Position numbers and translations under genes: made by a program
The notes under the pieces: model-generated
Database searches by the model: none
Told to the model about the DNA's origin: nothing
What the model saw: the letters and a program-made list of their open reading frames with translations, nothing else
Shown here: in pieces, positions 43,498 to 52,086 of the stretch
How the letters are laid out: the number at the start of each line of letters is the position of its first letter
Numbering within the stretch: position 1 is the first letter of the stretch
NCBI RefSeq assembly: GCF_026236535.1
Contig: NZ_JAHTMW010000003.1
Coordinates: 62,001 to 126,000, forward strand
DNA: 64,000 nt
DNA from: Streptomyces sp. SKN60
GTDB taxonomy: Bacteria; Actinomycetota; Actinomycetes; Streptomycetales; Streptomycetaceae
Direction of reading: 5' to 3'

Positions 43498-43514
43498 AGT
43501 TCGGTGACCGAACT
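43498..43514. promoter_or_regulatory. 17-base palindrome in the ROK/HxlR intergenic region
   Basis: AGTTCGGTGACCGAACT is an 8-base inverted repeat around one central base. It lies 21 bases before the HxlR ATG, directly upstream of a TAGGGT hexamer (43523-43528), so a bound repressor would block the promoter. Autoregulation by the HxlR protein is the simplest reading. Confidence 0.65.
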
Positions 43515-43534
43515 CTTTGGGCTAGGGTGTGAGC

Positions 43535-44086
43535 ATGACACTTCCGCGTGACTACCGCGGGCAGAGCTGCGCCCTGTCCCGCGCCATGGAGGTCGTGGGC
43601 GAGCGCTGGACGCTGCTGATCCTGCGCGACGCGTTCCTCGGTGTGCGCCGTTTCGGCGAGTTCGCCGCGCACCTCGCGGTGCCGCGGGCCGTGCTCACCG
43701 ACCGGCTCGCCACGCTCACCGCGGCCGGGGTGCTCCAGCGGCGGCCCGACGGCGGCCGGCGCGAGGTGTACGTGCTCACCGACAAGGGCCGCGCGCTGTG
43801 GCCGGCGGTGCGCGCCCTGAGCGACTGGGGCGACCGTTTCTACCCGTCCCAGGGCGGTGGTCCGCGCCGCGTCTATCTGCATGCCGGCGACGACACGCGC
43901 GTCGGCGAGGACGGGTGCTGTACGGGCTGCGGCGCCGAGGTGCCGGTCGGCGACCTGGTCGTCGCCCCGGGCCCGGGCGCCGCGCCGGCCGGGCCGGACG
44001 CCGATCCGGTGACGGCGGCGCTGGCCCGCCCGCACCGGCTGCTGACCCCGCTCCTCCCTCGTACCTCCGTATCCAAGAGAGGCTGA
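43535..44086 (+). CDS. HxlR family transcriptional regulator
   Basis: A 183-residue regulator with the HxlR winged helix: QSCALSRAMEVVGERWTLLI contains the conserved Cys, and RFGEFAAHLAVPRAVLTDRL the recognition region. The C-terminus carries DGCCTGCGAEV, three cysteines that could bind metal or sense redox. The TAGGGT hexamer at 43523-43528 ends six bases before the ATG, so the transcript may be leaderless and start at 43535; GTG 43529 is a less likely alternative. The stop is six bases before the ketopantoate-reductase-like gene, and both are probably one operon in which the regulator controls the oxidoreductase. Confidence 0.9.
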   Translation: MTLPRDYRGQSCALSRAMEVVGERWTLLILRDAFLGVRRFGEFAAHLAVPRAVLTDRLATLTAAGVLQRRPDGGRREVYVLTDKGRALWPAVRALSDWGDRFYPSQGGGPRRVYLHAGDDTRVGEDGCCTGCGAEVPVGDLVVAPGPGAAPAGPDADPVTAALARPHRLLTPLLPRTSVSKRG

Positions 44087-44092
44087 ACCACC

Positions 44093-45031
44093 ATGAAGAT
44101 TCTGGTCGTCGGCGCCGGTGCCACCGGTGGCTGTTTCGGGGCGATGCTCGCCCGGGCCGGACAGGACGTCACCTTCCTGGTGCGGCCCGCGCGGGCCGCG
44201 GCGCTGCGCGAGCGGGGCCTGCGGGTGGTGGGGCGGGAGGAGGAGTGGCGGATCGACCCGGTCCTCGTCACCGCCGACGAGCTGGCGGCCGCGCCCGTCG
44301 CGTACGACCTGGTGCTGCTCTCGGTGAAGGCCGCCGGGCTGGCACGCGCGGCGGAGGATCTCGGGCCGGCCGTCGGCCCGGACACGGTGATCGTGCCGCA
44401 GCTCAACGGGCTGGCCCATCTGGAGGCCCTGAACGAGCGGTTCGGGGCGGACCGGGTGCTGGGCGCGGTGACGAAGATGGTCACCACGCTGGACCAGGAC
44501 ACCGGCGACATCCTGCGGCTCGCGCCGCTCGCGCAGCTGCTCCTCGGTGAACAGGACGGCACGGTGACGCCCCGGGTGGAGGCGGTCCGCGCGGTGCTGG
44601 CCGGCGCGGGCATCGACGCGCGGGTGCCGGAGAACGCGGTGACGGCGATGTGGCACAAGTGGGTCTTCATCACCACGATCGGTGCGCTGACCAGCCTGAT
44701 GCGCGGCACGGTCGGCGAGATCAACGCGGTGCCGGGCGGTACGGAACTGGCGACGGCGCTCCTGGACGAGGCGTGCGCGGTGGCGGCGGCCGCCGGGCAT
44801 CCGGTGCCGGACGCGGAGCGGCAGGAGAACCTGGACGTGGTGACGGCGACGGGCTCGCCGCTGGTGCCCTCGCTCTACCGGGACCTGGCCTCCGGCGCGC
44901 CCACCGAGGTGGAGCACCTCTTCGGCGACCTGGTGGCCCGGGCCCGCCGGCTCGGCGTGCCGACGCCGCTGATGGACCTGGCGACGCTGAACCTGCGGGT
45001 GCACCAGGCGCGCGTGGAGAAGACGTCCTAG
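44093..45031 (+). CDS. Ketopantoate reductase family protein (PanE/ApbA-like)
   Basis: A 312-residue NADPH-dependent reductase of the 2-dehydropantoate 2-reductase family. ILVVGAGATGGCFGAMLARAG is the dinucleotide-binding motif, LVLLSVKA the second strand motif, and the ApbA C-terminal domain contains MWHKWVFITTIGALTSL, including the catalytic Lys position. It may make pantoate for coenzyme A, but linkage to an HxlR regulator rather than pantothenate genes suggests a paralogue acting on another 2-oxo acid. The start has AAGAGAGGCTGAACCACC upstream. Its stop overlaps the convergent gene at 45028 by four bases. Confidence 0.9.
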   Translation: MKILVVGAGATGGCFGAMLARAGQDVTFLVRPARAAALRERGLRVVGREEEWRIDPVLVTADELAAAPVAYDLVLLSVKAAGLARAAEDLGPAVGPDTVIVPQLNGLAHLEALNERFGADRVLGAVTKMVTTLDQDTGDILRLAPLAQLLLGEQDGTVTPRVEAVRAVLAGAGIDARVPENAVTAMWHKWVFITTIGALTSLMRGTVGEINAVPGGTELATALLDEACAVAAAAGHPVPDAERQENLDVVTATGSPLVPSLYRDLASGAPTEVEHLFGDLVARARRLGVPTPLMDLATLNLRVHQARVEKTS

Positions 45032-45822
45032 GGTGCCACGAAGAGGCTCGGGAAGCGGGGGCCGAGCCAGGGCTTGCGGCCCCAGGCGAGGGCGCGGCCG
45101 GTGGCCATCACGGGGCGGGGGTCGATGCGGCCGAGGGCCATCAGGAGGAAGGCGACCGGTTCGGTGAGGACCGTGCAGTCGGGGCGGGCGGCGGTGTCGG
45201 GGCCGGTGGTCACCCGGCCGTCGGCGACGGCCACGCCGAACCGGGCGCCGCCCCAGAGGCGTACCCGGTAGCGGGCGGTGAGTCCGGCGACGGCGTCCGG
45301 GGCGGTGACCCGGGGCATCGCGGCGAGCATGAAGGGGAGGGTCAGCTCGACCCGGGTGCGGTCCACCATGTGCGGGCGGCCGAGGGCGCGGGCCAGGTCG
45401 TAGCCGTGGCCGAGCATGTGGGTGAGCAGGTAGGAGCCGAGGGTCGGGCGGTCGAGCGGGCCGAGCGGGGTGTCGAGGAGTTCGGCGGGGTCGCCCTGTT
45501 CGACGGCGTCGAGGAAGGCGAGCGCCTGGTCGTGGACGAGGTCGGCGAGGGGGCCGGCGGCGCGCTCCGGGAAGGCGGCGAGGGCTTCTTCGTTGGCGGC
45601 GGCGAGGCTCTGCGGTGTGCCGTCGCCGTACGGGCGGGGGCGGCCGGCCGCGAGGTCGGCCATCAGCTCGTTGGCCTGGGCGAGGTGGGCGGCGGCCTCG
45701 CCGATGCTCCAGGTGGAGCGGGGCACGGGTGCGGAGGTGTCGGGGGCGGCCCGTATCACCTCGGCGATGTCCCGCGCGGTGTCGCGTATCGCCTCCGCGA
45801 GCCCGTCCGGCAGCACGGTCAT
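45028..45822 (-). CDS. DinB-like mycothiol-dependent enzyme (maleylpyruvate isomerase family)
   Basis: A 264-residue protein of the actinobacterial maleylpyruvate isomerase/DinB group. The N-terminal four-helix bundle contains the metal histidines (AAAHLAQANELM and LLTHMLGHGYDLARAL), and the C-terminal half (from about residue 165) is an SCP2-like domain (VRLWGGARFGVAVADG). Members use mycothiol as cofactor for isomerisation or transfer reactions; most, including this one, have unknown substrates. It reads leftward from ATG 45822 and has a TetR-type operator-like palindrome 13-36 bases upstream. Confidence 0.85.
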   Translation of the reverse strand: MTVLPDGLAEAIRDTARDIAEVIRAAPDTSAPVPRSTWSIGEAAAHLAQANELMADLAAGRPRPYGDGTPQSLAAANEEALAAFPERAAGPLADLVHDQALAFLDAVEQGDPAELLDTPLGPLDRPTLGSYLLTHMLGHGYDLARALGRPHMVDRTRVELTLPFMLAAMPRVTAPDAVAGLTARYRVRLWGGARFGVAVADGRVTTGPDTAARPDCTVLTEPVAFLLMALGRIDPRPVMATGRALAWGRKPWLGPRFPSLFVAP

Positions 45823-45834
45823 CTCCCCGCCCCC

Positions 45835-45858
45835 TTGTCCTACTCACCAGTAGGGCAA
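45835..45858. promoter_or_regulatory. TetR-type operator-like palindrome before the DinB-like gene
   Basis: The core CCTACTCACCAGTAGG (45839-45854) is a perfect inverted repeat with a CACC centre. The arms extend outward with TTG and CAA, giving 24 bases with one wobble. It resembles TACTNACCAGTA operators bound by TetR proteins. No TetR gene is in the window. Confidence 0.55.
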
Positions 45859-45864
45859 GAGTAG

Positions 45865-45901
45865 GGGCGCCTCCGGCCGCTGCCCAGGGCCGGGGGCGCC
45901 C
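45865..45901 (-). terminator. Terminator after the GH38 mannosidase operon
   Basis: A 14-base-pair stem with one G-U pair (GGGCGCCTCCGGCC arm) and a nine-base loop, directly downstream of the mannosidase stop. It lacks a clear U-run, as is common for high-GC terminators. Confidence 0.65.
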
Positions 45902-45919
45902 GTCTCGGTCACGATCGGC

Positions 45920-48900
45920 TCACGCCCTGGCGAGCCGGAGGGTGAGCAGCTGGAAGGGGCGCAGGCTGATCAGGACGTCGTCGCCGTCGGTCTCCGCCTC
46001 GCCCTCCCCGCCGGGCCAAGGGCGTTCGAGCAGGTCGCAGGCCCGGGCGCCGGCGAGCGGGAACCCGGTGGTGAGGCGGGTGCGGGCGCGGGCGCCGCGC
46101 GACTCGTAGACGCGGACCACGACATCGCCGCTGCCGTCGTCGGCCAGCTTGACCGCGCTGACGACCACGGCCTCGTCGGCCACGCTCACCAGCGGAGCCA
46201 CCTCGGCCGGCACGCCGCCCCGCACCTGCCGCTCGGGCTGGTTGATCCGGTGGCCTTCGCGGACGGCGTCGCCGATCCGCGCGCCGGGCACGAGGGCGTG
46301 CCGGAAGCGGTGCACGCCCTGGTCGGTGTGGGGGTCGGGGAAGCGGGGTGCGCGCAGCAGGGAGGCGCGGACCGTGGTGGTCGTGCCGCGATCCTCCGGC
46401 CGGACGGCACGGGTGACGTCGTGTCCGTAGGTGGAGGCGGTGACGAGGGCGACGCCCCAGCCCGGCTCCTCGAAGTGCACGAAGCGGTGGTTGCAGGCCT
46501 CGAACTTGGCCGCCTCCCAACTGGTGTTGGTGTGGGTGGGCCGGTGGAGGTGCCCGAACTGGGTCTCGGCGGCGTAGCGGTCGGTGTGCACGTCGAGCGG
46601 GAAGGCCGCCTTGAGGAACTTCTCCGTCTCGTGCCAGTCGACCTCGGTGTCGAGGTCGAGGCGCTTCTCTCCCGCCCGGAGGGTGAGCGTCTGGACGGCG
46701 GTGGAGGAGCCGAAGGAGCGGGTGACGCGGACGGCCACGGCGCCCGACGCGTCCTCGGCCAGGGCGAGTCCGTCGACGTCCGTCAGGTCGGTGACGGTGT
46801 TGCGGTAGAAGCGGTCGACGTCCCAGGCGTCCCACATGTTGGGGAAGTCGGGGTGGAGCTGGAGCAGGTTGGCGGCGGCGCCGGGGGCGACGGTCTCGCG
46901 TCCGGTGTCGAGGTCGACGAGCGAGACGACGAGACCGCGGGCGTCGACGGTGACGCGGAGCAGCCCGTTGTCGAGGACGAAGCCGCCGTCGGCGTGCGGC
47001 GCGGCGGTGCAGCGGCCGGGTGCGGCGGGCAGGGCCGAGAGGGGCCGGGCGCCGCCCGCCGGGATGCCGCCGCGCGGGTGCGGGGCGGAGTTGAAGACGA
47101 CCTCCGCGTCCCCCTCCCCCGCCAGGGCGCGCTGGGCGCGGTCGACGATCGCGGTGAGCTCCTCGGCGACGCGGGCGTACGTGGCCTCCGCCTCGCGGTG
47201 CACCCAGGCGATGGAAGAGCCGGGCAGGATGTCGTGGAACTGGTGGAGCAGGACCGTCTTCCAGATGCGGTCCAACTCCGCGTACGGATACGGCAATCCG
47301 GTCCGTACGGCGGCGGTGGCGGCCCACAGCTCGGCCTCGCGCAGCAGGTTCTCGCTCGCCCGGTTGCCCTGCTTCGTACGGGCCTGGCTGGTGAGCGTGG
47401 CGCGGTGCAGTTCGAGGTACAACTCTCCTACCCACACCGGTGGTTCGGGGTACTCCGCCTGGGCCTTGGCGAAGAACTCGGCGGGCCGCTCCCAGCGTAC
47501 GGTCGCGGAGCCCTCCAGATCGCGCATCCGGGCCGCCTTGGCGATCATCTCGCGGGTCGTGCCGCCGCCTCCGTCGCCCCAGCCGGTGGGGGCGAGGGAG
47601 TGCCGGGCGCGGCCCTTGTCCTTGAAGTTGCGGACGGCGTGGGCGATCTCCTTGCCCTGCATGGAGCAGTTGTAGGTGTCGATGGGCGGGAAGTGGGTGA
47701 AGATCCGGGTGCCGTCGATGCCCTCCCACCAGAAGGTGTGGTGCGGGAAGGAGTTGACCTGACTCCAGGAGATCTTCTGGGTGAGCAGCCACTTCGAGCC
47801 GGCCTGCCGGATGATCTGCGGGAGTCCGCCGGCGAAGCCGAAGGTGTCGGGGAGCCAGGCCTCGTGGTTCTCGACGCCGAACTCGTCGAGGAAGAAGCGC
47901 TTGCCGTGCACGAACTGACGGGCCATCGCCTCCGAGGAGGGCATGTTGGTGTCGGACTCGACCCACATGCCGCCGGCCGGGACGAAGCGGCCCTCGGCGA
48001 CGGCCTTCTTCACCCGGGCGTACACCTCGGGCCGGTGCTCCTTGATCCAGGCGTACTGCTGGGCCTGGGACATGGTGTAGACGAAGTCGGGCTGGTCCTC
48101 CAGGAGCGCGGTCATGTTGGCGGTGGTACGGGCCACCTTCCGGACCGTCTCGCGCAGCGGCCAGAGCCAGGCGGAGTCGATGTGGGCGTGCCCGACGGCG
48201 CTGATGCGGTGGGCGGAGGGCTCGGCGGGCGAGGCGAGGACGCCGGCCAGTTCGGCGCGGGCCGCGGCGGCGGTGCCGCCCACGTCCTGGAGGTCGAGGG
48301 CGTCCAGGGCGCGTTCGACGGCGCGCAGGACGTCCCAGCGGCGGGCGCCCTCGACGGGCAGCTCGGCCATCAGCTCGCCGAGCACCTCCAGGTCGATGAC
48401 GAGTTCCCAGACGGTCTCGTCGAAGACGGCGAGATCGAGCCGGGCGAGCCGGTACTGCGGCCGGTCGCCGGCCGTCTCCTTCTCGCCGAGCTCGGTGGGC
48501 AGGAAGGGGTGGTAGTCGAGGATAACCGGGTTGGCCGCGGCCTCGACGTGCAGCAGCACCTCCTCGCCGCCGGCCGCCGGAGCGGCGATCCGCACCCACT
48601 GGTTGCGCGGGTGGAGGCCCTTCACCGGGCTGCCGTCCGGGCGGTAGACCAGGCCTTCGCACTGGAAGCCGGGCATGTTGGCGTCGAAGCCGAGGTCGAT
48701 CAGCGCCTCGACGGTCCGGCCGGCCCACTCCTCGGGGACGGTGCCGGTCACGGTGAGCCAACTGGTGGACCAGGGCGCGCCCCACACCTCGCCGGCGGCG
48801 ATGGGGGTACGGGGCGCGGCGAGGCCCTCGGCGACCGGGACGGGTTCGCCGGGGGCGGTCCAGATGCCCGCGGTGAGGGGCACGGAGACGGGGTGGACGG

Positions 48901-48967
48901 CGGGGCGGATGCGTTCTTCGAGGACCCGCTTGAGCCGGGACTCGACGAGGCTGCGGTCGTCATGCAT
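45920..48967 (-). CDS. GH38 alpha-mannosidase
   Basis: A 1015-residue glycoside hydrolase family 38 enzyme, usual size for the bacterial type. GHAHIDSAWLWP (zinc ligands His262 and Asp264) and WVESDTN with nucleophile Asp339 are intact; further conserved parts are KWLLTQKISWSQ and FWWEGIDGT. No signal peptide is present, so it trims alpha-mannose from imported oligosaccharides in the cytoplasm, with retention of configuration. It is the last gene of the operon that starts with the sugar-binding protein at 53394; the gap to the GH5-like gene is 60 bases. ATG 48967 is used. Co-occurrence with GH85 points to N-glycan high-mannose arms as substrate. Confidence 0.95.
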   Translation of the reverse strand: MHDDRSLVESRLKRVLEERIRPAVHPVSVPLTAGIWTAPGEPVPVAEGLAAPRTPIAAGEVWGAPWSTSWLTVTGTVPEEWAGRTVEALIDLGFDANMPGFQCEGLVYRPDGSPVKGLHPRNQWVRIAAPAAGGEEVLLHVEAAANPVILDYHPFLPTELGEKETAGDRPQYRLARLDLAVFDETVWELVIDLEVLGELMAELPVEGARRWDVLRAVERALDALDLQDVGGTAAAARAELAGVLASPAEPSAHRISAVGHAHIDSAWLWPLRETVRKVARTTANMTALLEDQPDFVYTMSQAQQYAWIKEHRPEVYARVKKAVAEGRFVPAGGMWVESDTNMPSSEAMARQFVHGKRFFLDEFGVENHEAWLPDTFGFAGGLPQIIRQAGSKWLLTQKISWSQVNSFPHHTFWWEGIDGTRIFTHFPPIDTYNCSMQGKEIAHAVRNFKDKGRARHSLAPTGWGDGGGGTTREMIAKAARMRDLEGSATVRWERPAEFFAKAQAEYPEPPVWVGELYLELHRATLTSQARTKQGNRASENLLREAELWAATAAVRTGLPYPYAELDRIWKTVLLHQFHDILPGSSIAWVHREAEATYARVAEELTAIVDRAQRALAGEGDAEVVFNSAPHPRGGIPAGGARPLSALPAAPGRCTAAPHADGGFVLDNGLLRVTVDARGLVVSLVDLDTGRETVAPGAAANLLQLHPDFPNMWDAWDVDRFYRNTVTDLTDVDGLALAEDASGAVAVRVTRSFGSSTAVQTLTLRAGEKRLDLDTEVDWHETEKFLKAAFPLDVHTDRYAAETQFGHLHRPTHTNTSWEAAKFEACNHRFVHFEEPGWGVALVTASTYGHDVTRAVRPEDRGTTTTVRASLLRAPRFPDPHTDQGVHRFRHALVPGARIGDAVREGHRINQPERQVRGGVPAEVAPLVSVADEAVVVSAVKLADDGSGDVVVRVYESRGARARTRLTTGFPLAGARACDLLERPWPGGEGEAETDGDDVLISLRPFQLLTLRLARA

Positions 48968-49027
48968 GCGGAGCGCTCCAAGGGCAGGGGCGGGGGTACG
49001 AATCCGGGTCGGGGTTACGAGGCGGGG

Positions 49028-50299
49028 TCAGCGGCGCCGGGCGCCGCCGAGGTCGTCCGGCGTGACCAGCTCGGTGATGCCGCGGGCGGCCAGGTGCGCG
49101 GGGTCGGCGGCGCGGGCCGCGAGGACGACGGCCGGGCGGGCCCCGTCCGCGGCGAGCCGCATGAACGCCTCGTAGTGCGCGCCGCCGGGGCCGCAGGACG
49201 AGCGCGCGGTGACCTCCTCCGGGAGGTCGACGACGAGCGCGGTGCTCCTCGGCGCGGGCCTGACCCCTGCCGTACGGGCCGCGGCGACGGCGTCCGCGAG
49301 AGCCCGGCCGGCCGGCTTGACCTTCCGGTCGTTGGTCAACAGGCCCAGGCTGTATTCCAGTTCGGGGAAGTCGGCGAGCGCGCGGTCGACGTCGTGGGAG
49401 CACCACCACGTGATACCCCACAGATCGGGGCAGTCGAGCGCGGCGGCGACGGTCGTCCGGGTGAATTCGGCCGCCCGGTCGGCGGGGATGTGCGGGGCGG
49501 GCGCGCCGACCTCCTGGAGCCAGACCGGGCGGTGCGGGTCGTCGGCCCAGGCCTTGGAGAGTTCGACGAGGTAGGCGGCGTGCCGGCCGACGGCGACGGA
49601 GTCGGGGCCGTAGCGCTGGGCGGTGCCGTTGAACACCCAGGAGTGGACGGCGGTGGCCGCGCCGATGCGGGCGGCGTGACCGGGGGTGAAGGGGTGGTCG
49701 TCGAGGTACCAGGCGGCGTCGTAGGCGGCGTGCAGATGGAACCGGCCGGGCGCGCCGTCCTCGCAGGCGGCGAGCATGCGGCGCAGCCAGTGCGCGGCCT
49801 GGTCGGGGGTGATCCGGTCGGGGTCGGGGTGGGGGGCGCCGGAGAACTGGTCGATCTCGTTGCCGAGGGTCATGCCGAGGAAGTTCGGCCGGTCGGCGAG
49901 GGCGGCGGCGAGGGTGCGCAGATAGGCGGCCTGGCCGTCGAGGACGTCCGGGTCGGTGAAGAGGTTGCGCCGGTGCCAGGTCTGGGTCCAGGCGGGCAGG
50001 AAGTCGAAGCTGGACAGATGGCCCTGGAGGCCGTCGACGGCGACGTCGAGGCCGCGTTCGGCGGCGGCGTCGACGAGCGCGGCGAGCTGCTCGACGGCGC
50101 GCGGCCGGATCAGGGTGCGATTGGGCTGGAAGAGCGGCCACAGCGGGAAGACCCGGACGTGGTCGAGGCCGAGGGTGGCGATCGAGTCCAGGTCGGCGCG
50201 TACGGCGTCGAGGTCGAAGTCGAGCCAGTGGTGGAACCAGCCCTCGCTGGGCGTGTAGTTGACGCCGAAACGCGGGGCGGCGGAAGGAGGGTGCGTCAT
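49028..50299 (-). CDS. GH5-like cytoplasmic glycosidase, possible beta-mannosidase
   Basis: A 423-residue TIM-barrel glycosidase of clan GH-A (GH5/GH2 cellulase-like). The N-terminal RFGVNYTPSEGWFHHW starts the barrel; TLGNEID gives the acid/base Glu148 after Asn147, and WLQEVGAP the nucleophile Glu263. The last 80 residues form a small domain of unknown fold. No signal peptide is present, so it works inside the cell. In its operon the natural task is cleavage of the Man-beta-1,4-GlcNAc bond left after alpha-mannosidase action, which would make it a beta-mannosidase; other beta-glycosidase specificities are possible. It lies between the permease gene (54-base gap) and GH38 (60-base gap). Confidence 0.85.
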   Translation of the reverse strand: MTHPPSAAPRFGVNYTPSEGWFHHWLDFDLDAVRADLDSIATLGLDHVRVFPLWPLFQPNRTLIRPRAVEQLAALVDAAAERGLDVAVDGLQGHLSSFDFLPAWTQTWHRRNLFTDPDVLDGQAAYLRTLAAALADRPNFLGMTLGNEIDQFSGAPHPDPDRITPDQAAHWLRRMLAACEDGAPGRFHLHAAYDAAWYLDDHPFTPGHAARIGAATAVHSWVFNGTAQRYGPDSVAVGRHAAYLVELSKAWADDPHRPVWLQEVGAPAPHIPADRAAEFTRTTVAAALDCPDLWGITWWCSHDVDRALADFPELEYSLGLLTNDRKVKPAGRALADAVAAARTAGVRPAPRSTALVVDLPEEVTARSSCGPGGAHYEAFMRLAADGARPAVVLAARAADPAHLAARGITELVTPDDLGGARRR

Positions 50300-50353
50300 G
50301 TGCGGTGCGGTGTCCTTCGTGAGACGGGCAGCGGTCAGGTCGGTCAGCCCCGG

Positions 50354-51196
50354 TCAGCCCTTGAGCGCTCCCTCCTCGACCCCCTTGAAGAAGAAGCGCT
50401 GGAGCGCCGCGAACACGGCCACGATCGGCAGGAAGGCGATCATGGTGCCGGCGGCGATCAGCCGGGGGTTGGCGGTGAAGGTGCCGTCGAGGTACTGCAG
50501 GCCGACCGTGAGGGTGTAGCGGCCGGGGTCGTTGAGCACGATGAGCGGCCACAGGAAGTCGTCCCAGGCGCCGATGAAGGTGAAGATCACCACGACGCTC
50601 AGCATGCCCCGTACGTTCGGCAGACTCACGTGCACGAGGCGCTGCCAGGCGTTGGCGCCGTCCACGAGCGCGGCGGAGTCGAGCTCGGGCGGCACGGACC
50701 GGAAGGCCGTGTACATGAGGAGCACGTTGAGCATGGCGATGGCGCCGGGCAGGGCGACCCCGAGGAGGGTGTCGGTGAGGCCGAGGCTGCGCACGGTCAC
50801 GTACTGGGAGACGAGGGTGACCTCGCCGGGCAGTACGAGGGTGGCGAGGAAGAGGCCGAGCGCGAGCCGGGCGCCGCGGAAGCGAAGGCGAGCGAGCGCG
50901 TAGCCGGCCAGGGTGGCGCCGACGGCGTTCCCGAGGACCGCGATGCCGGCCACGACCAGGGAGTTGGCGGCGTAGGTCCACACCGGGATCGTGTCGGCGA
51001 CCTTGGCGTAGTTGGCGAGGGTCGGGGCGTCGGGCAGGAAGCCCGGAGTGCGGGAGTAGACGTCCTCGGCGGGGCCCTTGAGCGAGGTGGACAGCTGCCA
51101 CAGGAAGGGCCCGATGGTGAGCAGCAGGACGCCGAGCAGGAGCAGATAGCGGACCGCCTTCTCGGCGGTGGACGGGGCGCGGCCCGGGGCTGCCAT
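50354..51196 (-). CDS. Carbohydrate ABC transporter permease (MalG type)
   Basis: A 280-residue inner-membrane permease with six helices. The EAA loop is present as ALVDGANAWQRLVHVSLPNV, the contact site for the MsiK-type ATPase shared by sugar importers in Streptomyces; no ATPase is encoded here, which fits that arrangement. A typical MalG C-terminus (FFFKGVEEGALKG) ends the protein. It starts four bases after the MalF-type gene and precedes the glycosidases, so its substrate should be the oligosaccharide those enzymes cut. Confidence 0.94.
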   Translation of the reverse strand: MAAPGRAPSTAEKAVRYLLLLGVLLLTIGPFLWQLSTSLKGPAEDVYSRTPGFLPDAPTLANYAKVADTIPVWTYAANSLVVAGIAVLGNAVGATLAGYALARLRFRGARLALGLFLATLVLPGEVTLVSQYVTVRSLGLTDTLLGVALPGAIAMLNVLLMYTAFRSVPPELDSAALVDGANAWQRLVHVSLPNVRGMLSVVVIFTFIGAWDDFLWPLIVLNDPGRYTLTVGLQYLDGTFTANPRLIAAGTMIAFLPIVAVFAALQRFFFKGVEEGALKG

Positions 51197-51200
51197 GCCG

Positions 51201-52073
51201 TCAGGCCCCCTTCCGGTCGAGCCGGGCGAGCACGAGCATCGGCCCGACGGTGAGGACGAAGAGCAGGATGCTGAGGGCGGAGGCGTAGCCGATGTGGCCG
51301 GTGAAGCCCCGGCTGTACATCTGGATGAGCATGACCACGGACATGTCGCGCCCGCCGGGTCCGCCGGTGCCGTGGGAGAGCACGTACAGCTCGGAGAAGA
51401 TCCGCAGGGCGGAGACCGAGATGAGCACGGAGACGAGGAGCATGGCGGGGCGGACGCCGGGCAGGGTGACGTGCCAGAAGCGGCGGACGGCGGAGGCGCC
51501 GTCCACGGCGGCGGCCTCGTGGAGCTCGCGCCCGACGTTCCCGAGCGCGGACAGATAGATGACCATGTAGTAGCCGAGGCCCTTCCACACGGTGAGCGCG
51601 ATGGCGCTGAACAGCAGCAGCCAGCGGTCGGTGAGGAAGGAGACGGGCCGGTCGGCGAGGCCCAGCTGGTGGAGCATGCCGTTGAGCAGGCCCCGGTCGT
51701 CGAGCACCCAGCCCCAGATGATGCCGACGACGACGGCGGAGGCGACCACGGGGCTGTAGAACGCGGTGCGGAAGAAGGTGATGCCGGGCAGCTTCTTCTC
51801 CACGAGGAGGGCGAGCAGCAGCGGAAGCAGGGTGAGCAGGGGCAGACACACCAAGAGGTAGACGACGCTGTTCACCAGGGCGTCGGTCAGCTGGGCGTCG
51901 TCCAGGGCGCGCCGGTAGTTCGCCAGGCCGGTGAAGTGTCCTCCGCCGAGCGGTTTGGCGTTGGTGAAGGACAGGATCACGGTGTTGACGGCGGGCCACA
52001 GGTTGAAGACGGCGAGCCAGAGCAGCGCAGGGCCGGCGAGCAGCCAGGGGGTGAACCAGCGTCGGTGGGTCAT
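51201..52073 (-). CDS. Carbohydrate ABC transporter permease (MalF type)
   Basis: A 290-residue permease with six helices, partner of the MalG-type gene. The N-terminal segment WFTPWLLAGPALLWLAVFNL and the EAA loop AAAVDGASAVRRFWHVTLPGV are typical. It starts 13 bases after the substrate-binding protein gene. The two permeases, the lipoprotein and an unlinked ATPase should form one importer. Confidence 0.94.
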   Translation of the reverse strand: MTHRRWFTPWLLAGPALLWLAVFNLWPAVNTVILSFTNAKPLGGGHFTGLANYRRALDDAQLTDALVNSVVYLLVCLPLLTLLPLLLALLVEKKLPGITFFRTAFYSPVVASAVVVGIIWGWVLDDRGLLNGMLHQLGLADRPVSFLTDRWLLLFSAIALTVWKGLGYYMVIYLSALGNVGRELHEAAAVDGASAVRRFWHVTLPGVRPAMLLVSVLISVSALRIFSELYVLSHGTGGPGGRDMSVVMLIQMYSRGFTGHIGYASALSILLFVLTVGPMLVLARLDRKGA

Positions 52074-52086
52074 GTCGGGCGCCGCC

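Noticed and set aside
46250..51253. A 1667-codon open frame on the plus strand across the mannosidase, GH5-like and permease genes
   Set aside because: It is a mirror of high-GC codon bias; the minus-strand genes have intact family motifs and catalytic residues while this frame is low-complexity Gly/Val/Glu-rich.
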